A stretch of DNA of 64,000 nucleotides from positions 1,328,155 through 1,392,154 of the forward strand of contig RPFO01000104.1 in NCBI GenBank assembly GCA_009746045.1. The letters run 5' to 3'. The number at the start of each line of letters is the position of its first letter. Position 1 is the stretch's first letter. The translations under genes and the position numbers were made by a program. Source of the DNA: Mesostigma viride. Its lineage: Eukaryota; Streptophyta; Mesostigmatophyceae; Mesostigmatales; Mesostigmataceae. The notes beneath the pieces are model-generated. The model did not search any database and had not been told where the DNA came from. It worked only from the letters and a program-made list of their open reading frames with translations. Shown here piece by piece: positions 41,896-52,300 of this stretch.

Positions 41896-44820
41896 GCTAC
41901 CATATGGTCCGGATTCTCCCGATTTCTGGCCTGCGCTGGTTGTCTCCTTGATATAGAGTAGGATTTTGTACATAGATAGATTAGACCGGTGCAGGATTGC
42001 GTGTACCCATCCATCCATCCATCCATCCATCCATCCATCCATCCATCCATCCATCCATCCATCCATCCATCCATCCATCCATCCATCCATCCATCCATCC
42101 ATCCATCCATCCATCCATCCATCCATCCATCCATCCATCCATCCATCCATCCATCCATCCATCCATCCATCCATCCATCCATCCATCCATCCATCCATCC
42201 ATCCATCCATCCATCCATCCATCCATCCATCCATCCATCCATCCATCCATCCATCCATCCATCCATCCATCCATCCATCCATCCATCCATCCATCCATCC
42301 ATCCATCCATCCATCCATCCATCCATCCATCCATCCATCCATCCATCCATCCATCCATCCATCCATCCATCCATCCATCCATCCATCCATCCATCCATCC
42401 ATCCATCGATCCATCGATCCATCGATCCATCCATCCATCCATCCATCCATCCATCCATCCATCCATCCATCCATCCATCCATCCATCCATCCATCCATCC
42501 ATCCATCCATCCATCCATCCATCCATCCATCCATCCATCCATCCATCCATCCATCCATCCATCCATCCATCCATCCATCCATCCATCCATCCATCCATCC
42601 ATCCATCCATCCATCCATCCATCCATCCATCCATCCATCCATCCATCCATCCATCCATCCATCCATCCATCCATCCATCCATCCATCCATCCATCCATCC
42701 ATCCATCCATCCATCCATCCATCGATCCATCGATCCATCGATCCATCGATCCATCGATCCATCGATCCATCGATCCATCGATCCATCGATCCATCGATCC
42801 ATCGATCCATCGATCCATCGATCCATCGATCCATCGATCCATCGATCCATCGATCCATCGATCCATCGATCCATCGATCCATCCATCCATCCATCCATCC
42901 ATCCATCCATCCATCCATCCATCCATCCATCCATCCATCCATCCATCGATCCATCGATCCATCGATCCATCGATCCATCGATCCATCGATCCATCGATCC
43001 ATCGATCCATCGATCCATCGATCCATCGATCCATCGATCCATCGATCCATCGATCCATCGATCCATCGATCCATCGATCCATCGATCCATCGATCCATCG
43101 ATCCATCGATCCATCGATCCATCGATCCATCGATCCATCGATCCATCGATCCATCGATCCATCGATCCATCCATCCATCCATCCATCCATCCATCGATCC
43201 ATCGATCCATCGATCCATCGATCCATCGATCCATCGATCCATCGATCCATCGATCCATCGATCCATCGATCCATCGATCCATCGATCCATCGATCCATCG
43301 ATCCATCGATCCATCGATCCATCGATCCATCGATCCATCGATCCATCGATCCATCGATCCATCGATCCATCGATCCATCGATCCATCGATCCATCCATCC
43401 ATCCATCCATCCATCCATCCATCCATCCATCCATCCATCCATCCATCCATCCATCCATCCATCCATCCATCCATCCATCCATCCATCCATCCATCCATCC
43501 ATCCATCCATCCATCCATCCATCCATCCATCCATCCATCCATCCATCCATCCATCCATCCATCCATCCATCCATCCATCCATCCATCCATCCATCCATCC
43601 ATCCATCCATCCATCCATCCATCGATCCATCGATCCATCGATCCATCGATCCATCGATCCATCGATCCATCGATCCATCGATCCATCGATCCATCGATCC
43701 ATCGATCCATGGATCCATGGATCCATCGATCCATCGATCCATCGATCCATCGATCCATCGATCCATCGATCCATCGATCCATCGATCCATCGATCCATCG
43801 ATCCATCGATCCATCGATCCATCGATCCATCGATCCATCGATCCATCGATCCATCGATCCATCGATCCATCGATCCATCGATCCATCGATCCATCGATCC
43901 ATCGATCCATCGATCCATCGATCCATCGATCCATCCATCCATCCATCCATCCATCCATCCATCCATCCATCCATCCATCCATCCATCCATCCATCCATCC
44001 ATCCATCCATCCATCCATCCATCCATCCATCCATCCATCCATCCATCCATCCATCCATCCATCCATCCATCCATCCATCCATCCATCCATCCATCCATCC
44101 ATCCATCCATCCATCCATCCATCCATCCATCCATCGATCCATCGATCCATCGATCCATCGATCCATCGATCCATCGATCCATCGATCCATCGATCCATCG
44201 ATCCATCGATCCATCGATCCATCGATCCATCGATCCATCGATCCATCGATCCATCGATCCATCGATCCATCGATCCATCGATCCATCGATCCATCGATCC
44301 ATCGATCCATCGATCCATCGATCCATCGATCCATCGATCCATCGATCCATCGATCCATCGATCCATCGATCCATCGATCCATCGATCCATCGATCCATCG
44401 ATCCATCGATCCATCGATCCATCGATCCATCGATCCATCGATCCATCGATCCATCGATCCATCCATCCATCCATCCATCCATCCATCCATCCATCCATCC
44501 ATCCATCCATCCATCCATCCATCCATCCATCCATCCATCCATCCATCCATCCATCCATCCATCCATCCATCCATCCATCCATCCATCCATCCATCCATCC
44601 ATCCATCCATCCATCCATCCATCCATCCATCCATCCATCCATCCATCCATCCATCCATCCATCCATCCATCCATAGTAGAGAGTAGCTAGGATCTTGGTA
44701 GACTAGATTAGAGTTAGCTTAGTTAGTTTTTGCGGCCCCGTTCACCCCCACCCATCAGCAGTGGAATACGTGCTACATGATCTCCCAAAGGAGTCTTGTT
44801 ATAATTTAATTTTTAATCGC
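41896..44820 (+). mobile_element. Chimeric LINE 3' end: family A 3' UTR start, giant ATCC array, family B terminus
   Basis: After the RT fragment and a minus-strand family F block (41,896-41,958), the family A 3' UTR begins (ATAGATTAGACCGGTGCAGG). The tetramer array runs 42,007-44,674. The far side is not family A: it has family B 3' UTR sequence (AGATTAGAGTTAGCTTAG ... GTGCTACATGATCTCC) with the hairpin at about 44,778-44,796 and a family B tail. Families A and B are therefore joined through their shared (CCAT)n tract. Confidence 0.78.
42007..44674. repeat. 2.67-kb (ATCC)n array with alternating (ATCGATCC)n domains
   Basis: Pure ATCC blocks (for example 42,007-42,405, 42,425-42,720, 43,389-43,620, 43,929-44,132 and 44,457-44,674) alternate with blocks of the 8-mer ATCGATCC (42,721-42,876, 42,945-43,164, 43,193-43,388, 43,621-43,928 and 44,133-44,456). 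Two GGATCC variants sit near 43,712. Open frames of about 900 codons across it are artefacts. Confidence 0.97.
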
Positions 44821-45113
44821 TTGAAGAATCTGCGATGGCGGAGCAGGTTCATTGGCTGTCTCATCCATAACCGAAGTACTCATCCACCAAGCTTTGGGAC
44901 TAATGCCCATGCATTTCCAGGTCAGAGCTATAGCCAACAGCACCGTTCAAATGGTAATACTGCACAATCTGAACCGTTGGCAGCATCCGTGAACATGCTG
45001 TTTCCACGTCTGACACTGCGCAGGTATGTGCATGGTGACGCAATGTAGTGAACTGATGGTGATATTCCATCACGGGTGACATGGTTTTCTACGGACTACC
45101 CCTGATCTCAACC
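44821..45113. other. Intergenic, 3' flank of cytochrome c6A
   Basis: No gene or repeat recognised. It should contain the 3' UTR of the minus-strand cytochrome gene. Confidence 0.4.
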
Positions 45114-48100
45114 TCACCAGCTGTCCGTCTCAGCGGTCTCTTTAATATATGAAGCCAATTTGCGGATCTCGTCGTCACTCAGCCGTGCCGCAAATGTGCA
45201 CTGCCCCTTAGGCGCACACCCCTCGCCAAAACCCTGCATGAGAAAATTGCAGGAGGCATTCGGGGAGGAAGTATACTTAAGTAACGCATGTGTGGCGGAG
45301 TCTAGGCAACATTCAAGATCTTATCATGATTGCCACATCGTCCTCAGTTCCAAAAGAGGCAGGGCCGCACAGGCCCGTCGGGGCGGCAGAAGATGGGGAT
45401 ATATTTTGTGCCTGTTCCATTTCCCCACCCAGTGTGGACCAATACGTATGATATTGAACCCGTGCGTCCCAACTGCCAGAGTGCCAACCGGTGTTGTCTC
45501 CTCCACTGGCTCCTACTTACAAGAAACCCTGTTGGTCCCCTCCAGGGTTGGCCAGCTGGCGATTGACCGGGTGCCAGCAACTAGGATGAAAAACCATAGG
45601 CTTGAGCAGCAAATTATTCAAGGTCGGGTGCTGAGGCGTGGGTGGGCCTTCCCAGAAGCCATAGATCTAGTACAGAGGAATGTAGTGCCATGGAACCTAG
45701 TGCCATGGAACGCAAAAACCCTAGTGCCATTGAAACTAGACATCCAAACAAGCCACCCTGGTGGAACCCACGCAGCAGGCGCCCGCTACCAACGGGCAAA
45801 TCAAGCGAAACAAGACTGGTCACTTCTGAACGAGCAGTCATGGCCTGCCCCACTGGTCTGCACAGTCGTACAGGCGACCTCGACAGCAGCCCAGCCGAAC
45901 CTGCTCTATTGTGCGAGCAGCGAAAGCCCTACGTGGTCACATACCAGGCCATGTGTGAACCGCCTTAGTGTAAAGTTGTACAGCTTGGCTGAGAGGTGGG
46001 CGTGTGCAGCCTGGCTGAGAAGTGTGAGCGTACAGCCTGGCCGATAAGTGTGAGCGTACAGCCTGGCTGATAGGTGGGCGTGTACAGCCCGGCTGAGAGG
46101 TGTAGTGTACAGCCTGGCTGAGAGGTGGGCGTGTACAGCCTGGCTGAGAGGTGTAGTGTACAGCCTGGCTGAGAGGTGGGCGTGTGCAGCCTGGCTGAGA
46201 GGTGTAGTGTACAGCCTGGCTGAGAGGTGGGCGTGTACAGCCTGGCTGAGAGGTGGGCGTGTGCAGCCTGGCTGAGAGGTGGGCGTGTACAGCCTGGCTG
46301 AGAGGTGGGCGTGTACAGCCTGGCTGAGAAGTGTGAGTGTCCAGCCTGGCTGAGAGGTGTAGTGTACAGCCTGGCTGAGAGGTGGGCGTGTACAGCCTGG
46401 CTGAGAGGTGTAGTGTACAGCCTGGCTGAGAGGTGGGCGTGTCCAGCCTGGCTGAGAGGTGTAGTGTACAGCCTGGCTGAGAGGTGGGCGTGTACAGCCT
46501 GGCTGAGAGGTGTAGTGTGCAGCCTGGCTGAGAGGTGTAGCGTATAGCCTGGCTGAGAGGTGGGCGTGTACAGCCTGGCTGAGAGGTGGGCGTGTACAGC
46601 CTGGCTGAGAGGTGTAGTGTACAGCCTGGCTGAGAGGTGGGCGTGTCCAGCCTGGCTGAGAGGTGTAGTGTCCAGCCTGGCTGAGAGGTGGGCGTGTACA
46701 GCCTGGCTGAGAGGTGTAGTGTACAGCCTGGCTGAGAGGTGGGCGTGTGCAGCCTGGCTGAGAAGTGTGAGTGTACAGCCTGGCTGAGAGGTGGGCGTGT
46801 GCAGCCTGGCTGAGAGGTGTAGTGTACAGCCTGGCTGAGAGGTGGGCGTGTACAGCCTGGCTGAGAGGTGGGCGTGTCCAGCCTGGCTGAGAGGTGGGCG
46901 TGTACAGCCTGGCTGAGAGGTGTAGCGTACAGCCTGGCTGAGAGGTGGGCGTGTGCAGCCTGGCTGAGAAGTGTGAGTGTACAGCCTGGCTGAGAGGTGT
47001 AGTGTACAGCCTGGCTGAGAGGTGGGCGTGTGCAGCCTGGCTGAGAGGTGTAGTGTACAGCCTGGCTGAGAGGTGGGCGTGTACAGCCTGGCTGAGAGGT
47101 GGGCGTGTACAGCCTGGCTGAGAGGTGGGCGTGTACAGCCTGGCTGAGAGGTGTAGCGTACAGCCTGGCTGAGAGGTGGGCGTGTACAGCCTGGCTGAGA
47201 GGTGGGCGTATACAGCCTGGCTGAGAAGTGTGAGCGTACAGCCTGGCTGAGAAGTGTGAGCGTACAGCCTGGCTGATAAGTGTGAGTGTACAGCCTGCCT
47301 GAGAGGTGGGCGTGTCCAGCCTGGCTGAGAGGTGGGCGTGTACAGCCTGGCTGAGAGGTGTAGCGTACAGCCTGGCTGAGAGGTGGGCGTGTACAGCCTG
47401 GCTGAGAGGTGTAGTGTACAGCCTGGCTGAGAGGTGGGCGTGTACAGCCTGGCTGAGAGGTGAAGTGTGCAGCCTGGCTGAGAGGTGTAGCGTATAGCCT
47501 GGCTGAGAGGTGGGCGTGTACAGCCTGGCTGAGAGGTGGGCGTGTCCAGCCTGGCTGAGAGGTGGGCGTGTACAGCCTGGCTGAGTGGTGGGCGTGTGCA
47601 GCCTGGCTGAGAAGTGTGTGTACAGCCTGGCCGAGAGGTGGCTGTGGCGCTCTGCAACCTCCCCACGAAATCACTTCCGATTCCCATTGCAAGGGTAACA
47701 AGCGGGCCGCTGTGCACATGGAGGCCGGCATACTACTTACCTGCTACAGACCTACTACTTACCCACTTACTCTAGTACAACCGCCGCCGTAGAACTTACC
47801 GGCATCCGGCTCTTGCCGCTGTAGATGATGGTGTACAGCTTCTCTTCGTCGAGCAGGCCCTCGCTGCGAACCCAACAGGATGTCCAGACGCACACATGCA
47901 CGCACAGATGCGAGTATACACCTCACTCATTGGTATGTCTCATGGATCTACACCGCCGCAGCGCCATAGTCCAGCCAACGCACACATGCGGGTGTTAGCT
48001 ACTAGTACATGGCCCCAGCATGCTAGGCTGCGAGCATATGTTCGCCGCAGGAAGCGACTGGAGGCGACAGCAAAGCAGGGAGGGCAATGCTCATGTACAT

Positions 48101-50047
48101 GGATCGACGTTGAGCTGATAAATCAGTGCTTGGCGGGGAGTGCATAAGTAAGTCGAAGACGTGATCGCGACAGCATGCCCATTGGCTGGATGGCATTGAC
48201 CATGCTCCTGCTAAATCACTCCGTGGTCCCCCAACGGGGACACGAGACAAATTAAGTAAATTAATCAATGCTTCTACTAAATCACTCGTGCCCTCCCGTT
48301 TTGTGCCCACGTGCACGAATCGTCAAGCTGCTTATGCATGCCTCCGCCTCTCCCCCCCCCTCACCCCCACCCATCCACTCTCCCTCCCTGCACCAGGAAA
48401 TCCAGGGTCCGACTGGGGTGCACAGCATACACTTTTCCCACACTCCTTCTCCGTATATTCACACCGCACATTGCACGCTCACGGCTTGCACCCACGGATC
48501 GCCACACGCGCATGGCTCGCAGGCTGGCTGGCTGGAATGACCAAAATTTGCATGGGAAGGGTGGGTAGGTAGGAGCACAGGTGCGTTGGTTGGCAGGTGG
48601 TCGGGTGCCACCCATGGCTGCCGGCAGGCTGGTGGTAGCCGTGGTGGATCGTGCTACGTATCGATCAAAACCAGGAACCTACTACGGCTTCGCAAAGCAA
48701 CCATTTCAACCCGTAAAGCTACTGATTGATGCTATCCATCTCATCAACCCTCCTGACCCCTGCACCGGATCCTATCAACGTCATCTACGAATGCCACCCA
48801 CCCCATCCATGCCACCCACCCCATCCATGCCACCCACCCCATCCATGCCACCCACCCCATCCATGCCACCCACCCCATCCATGCCACCCACCCCATCCAT
48901 GCCACCCACCCCATCCATGCCACCCACCCCATCCATGCCACCCACCCCATCCATGCCACCCACCCCATCCATGCCACCCACCCCATCCATGCCACCCACC
49001 CCATCCATGCCACCCACCCCATCCATGCCACCAACCCCATCTATGCCACCCACCCCATCCATGCCACCCACCCCATCCATGCCACCCACCCCATCCATGC
49101 CACCTGGCCTATTCCTCCCCCATCCATGCCACCGTTGCAAGTATCCAAAAGTGCGACGGCCACCCCCCGCGCTCACCGCTGCAGGTCAGCCTTTGTCAAC
49201 CCCTTGGTCTACCGGGGGGAGGTCGTGGATGACGCGAGACCACCATATGCGCATGCAAGCAAATTGCATGAGATGACAACCACATGCGCATGCAAACAAT
49301 CGCGTGAGATGACCACCGCATGCGCAAGCACACAAGCGATGCGATGAAAGAGACGCTGGGACAGTGACCAGGACAAGCGCTGATGCCCCTGGCAGGAACC
49401 CTCCCTCGCGATCCTTTGTGTCACCACCAGGTGTCCCTGGCACTCGTCAACGAGGCGCGGCGGGGAGAAACACGTAAGTCAGCATGCTGTGCTCTCGCAA
49501 GGCAGCTACGGTACGGCGGGGCAAGTACTATCTATCTACTCCACTGGCTGTACTCATGTCATAACACCAACTATCTACTGGGCCAATATCGTGCTGCGCA
49601 AGGGGTGGCCACACCCCGGTGCCAGGATGTCGACGCCCAGGCCTATTCCACCCACCACCGTTCCTTGTGCGCTGTGCCCCATCGCGGTGCTCACTCCACC
49701 CACCACCGATCCTCGCGCGGTGCTGTATATATTCATGTATTCATTGAGAATGATAAATTACAGAGGTGAGATTGGCATGCAACACAAGGATAACCCCGAA
49801 AAGAAGAGCCCTAAAGAAATTAATAGTAATCTGACACGGACATTCAAGGATCACCCCAGCTGCACAATATATATATATAGAACTCCCCGTGTGGTGCTAT
49901 TTATATCGCGGTCTACACACCGGCGCGAGGATGTTGCCGCCAGCGCTGTGGCAGGCGGCGCATGACCGTTGGAATACGGCCACGGTGCTGTCGTCCGCCG
50001 CATGGCCTGCGCATTTGGGTGGGAAGCGGGCCAGGTGGGGAGTAAGA

Positions 50048-50098
<51 letters not shown>

Positions 50099-50730
50099 GT
50101 GTGTGTGCGTGGGTGTGGGTACATGCGTGGGTGGGTGGGGTGGGTGGGTGGGTGGGGGCAAGAAGTGGTGTGGATGTATTGACGTGTCTGACAGAAAAGT
50201 GGTGCAATTATTCATGGCTCTGGCGCCCAACCGTGAAAGCAGTCTGGGGATGTGTGCCCCCAGATGCAGGGGGGCGGCGGAAGCACAACGTGTACAAGTG
50301 GCGTGTGTTACTGCTACGTGTGCGGCCAGGTGGCAAGCAAAGTACCTGGTGGAGGCAGGGGCACCAGGGCCATGCAAGCGGAAAGGGCGGCCAGCATTAG
50401 CCCACGCTGCGCGTGTGCCAGCATTGACCGGTCCCATGACATCATTGCGGGTGCCAGTGGCGAGGGTGGGGCCACGGAGGGCACTTGGTCAGTCTCGCGG
50501 CACGGACTTGCGGCGGCAGCTGCCGTTGAGGATGTCTCGTGTGCGGGTGAGCAGGCGGAGGGGGGAGCCGTCCGTGCTGCCCCAAAGCTCCGTACAGCAG
50601 CGTGTGCTGCCATGTGGCGCGCACAAAGCACGAGCTTGCTGTGTGGCCTGGCCGTATTCATGGACATCCACCGTGCGGGCATTGCCACGACATCATTCGG
50701 GAGGATGGCACATGGCTGCGACGCGGTCAT
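45114..50730 (-). CDS. PETJ: Cytochrome c6A, thylakoid lumen, 5 exons
   Basis: Exons on the minus strand: 50730-50346, 50006-49921, 49208-49177, 47863-47800, 45233-45114 (TGA at 45,116-45,114). All introns are GT-AG and phases agree at every junction. From ATG 50,730 the precursor is 228 residues; a nearer ATG at 50,613 gives 189, closer to known precursors. Exon 1 encodes an Ala/Ser/Pro-rich transit peptide plus a hydrophobic lumen-targeting stretch (GLMLAALSACMALVPLP), with likely cleavage near HAA|DDS. Exon 2 holds the heme c site CAACH and GGNILAP. Exons 3 (32 nt) and 4 give ADLQREGLLDEEKLYTIIY; SRMPGFG supplies the axial Met ligand. Exon 5 starts GFGEGCAPKGQCTF, the two-cysteine loop that separates c6A from c6 in the green lineage, and ends AETDSW. 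In plants c6A is a low-potential lumenal protein, possibly a redox sensor. Introns carry large satellites. Confidence 0.92.
45968..47640. repeat. 25/26-bp minisatellite, about 65 copies, in c6A intron 4
   Basis: Two unit types, both with the core CAGCCTGGCTGAGAGGTG but ending GGCGTGTA or TAGTGTA, are interspersed in a non-regular order over 1.67 kb. It looks array-like but has no unique spacers, so it is not CRISPR. Confidence 0.94.
48181..48270 (+). repeat. Orphan retroelement 3' terminus with hairpin
   Basis: GTG-G-TCCCC-CAAC-GGGGA-CAC at 48,223-48,243, followed by GAGACAAATTAAGTAAATTAATC, lies in c6A intron 3-4 sequence. It has the family A hairpin plan with compensatory stem changes. Confidence 0.55.
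48791..49109. repeat. 18-bp minisatellite (ATGCCACCCACCCCATCC)n
   Basis: About 17 near-perfect copies in c6A intron 3. Frames across it encode only repetitive peptides. Confidence 0.94.
50050..50160. repeat. (GT)n and (GGGT)n tract next to a c6A splice acceptor
   Basis: On the gene's strand this is a (CA)n/(ACCC)n tract ending about 45 bases before the acceptor of exon 2 at 50,006. Confidence 0.93.
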
Positions 50731-52300
50731 CGTGGCAAGCAACGTGAGTATGGTACGGCAGACAGGGGGAAGGGACGGAGGAAGCAGAATCGCGTCAGCC
50801 CGCAGCCAACGGTGCCCCCCCCCTGGAACGCAGCATCGCCGCAGCGAGCGTCACATCGTGACGTCAGAGAGCGAAATTCATGCGCACGATGTCCGCGGTT
50901 GAGCTGCCGAGATTCATAGTTGAGAACGGCAGGAGCGGTCAGTACACTTGCGAGCCACAAGCCGGTTCTCACTGGCCAAGGGGTCGCAGGGTACATTGGT
51001 GTACGAGCCAGTATGTACTAGTGCCAATTAATAGGTGCCGCAAGCAAACTCGGGACAACAGCAGGCAAAGTGGCAAACACGGGACAACAGCAGGCAACCG
51101 AAGGGGTGCTGAACTGACTGAACGTGGGCATCGCACTAGCTTCCAGCGATAACGCCCTTTCAAAACTAAGCTTCAGCTAAATGTGGCCATTCCCCCCCCC
51201 GGCATTATTGCATGCCCAAGCGATGCAGTGCGCTGTCGCGGGCCACACCGCGGATAACAAGGTTTTCAGAGGACTGTAGGTGCGCTAGAATGTGTATACC
51301 TAGGTACAAGATAAATACCTAGGGAACTGATTACCTAGGGGCTGGGGTTTTGACATCGTGGAGAAACTACGTAATGTTTCACGAAGCACGGCGAATTGGC
51401 GCGGAAAGGGTACTAGGCAAGTAATTCTAAATGCGAAAAAACCGCGGGCCGGTAATATCTTACATGCGATGCCGTGAAGGCCATAATTGTCATCAAGGTC
51501 GTAATTTCCCCAAAGTTCAGTGTTCACCCACGTGCAGTCTCGCGTCTCCGGAAAGTCGCCAGTCGCCGAAGGATATGGAGGCGGCCGAGGCGGGTCCTAG
51601 ATCACGTGTGGAACCAGGGTGGAACTGTGGATATGTCGGATATTCCGACTGACATCCTAAGAAATCACGGGTCCGGGTGGATAACTGGATATAGTACAGC
51701 TTTGATAACATCTGATAACACCTGGATATAAAAGCGACCTACAAAACAGCGATATTTTTAAAAAAATCTACAGTACGATTGACGGCTGGAGTGGTATACA
51801 GGCTGTAGTAAAATATACACACAGTACTAATTTACTTCACCATTTACCGTAGCCATTATGCGGTTATGCCTTATTTATTGATGAAGTACGCGCGTACTGG
51901 AATTTTGGCGAACTGTGTCTGCACTCTGCTGGGAATTTTGGCGAACTAGCCTGTGTCTGCACTCTGCAGCAGTGCAGCCTCATTACTTTCTTTTCGATGT
52001 CGGGCATCTATGGCAGGGTCAAGCCATGAAGACTTTGATGCTACCGCTGCTGCTAGTAGCTAAGCCCGCTAATTTAGAGCTTGATGCTGTCCATGGATTT
52101 CGCCGAAGTCTACTTTAGCAACTACATAGTTGTCAATACATTTTCCCAATCAAGGGTAAATCGAAACACAGTCGGTTCAGTGGAAAATTATGTTTATTGA
52201 TGTCAATTATCTATCTACGAAACTCCTGATAAGTCGATGGCTAGCAAAGTAAATACCTCGCGCAGCTTAACCGCGGGAACAGCACTCTAAGATTGTGGAG
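50731..52300. promoter_or_regulatory. Divergent promoter interval of cytochrome c6A and POT1
   Basis: The two genes are transcribed away from each other. Nearest POT1 is a direct repeat at 51,899-51,930 and 51,932-51,967 (GGAATTTTGGCGAACT ... GTGTCTGCACTCTGC). Each copy has TTTTGGCGAA, close to the E2F/DP consensus TTTSSCGC. Nearer c6A, CCTAGG palindromes recur at 51,299-51,341. Which elements serve which gene is inference. Confidence 0.45.

Noticed and set aside
41966-44690. Six overlapping ~900-codon open frames (IHPS and WMDG repeats)
   Set aside because: They are translations of a tetranucleotide array that cannot contain stops; no start context, domain or unique sequence.
45160-46047. 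295-codon plus-strand ORF
   Set aside because: Antisense to the last cytochrome c6A exon and running into the intron minisatellite; no domain.
45968-47640. CRISPR-like regular repeat array
   Set aside because: Units are contiguous variants with no unique spacers, and the locus is a eukaryotic intron.
45906-47731. ~600-codon minus-strand ORFs rich in SQPGC and HLSARL repeats
   Set aside because: They read through the 25/26-bp minisatellite within a cytochrome c6A intron.
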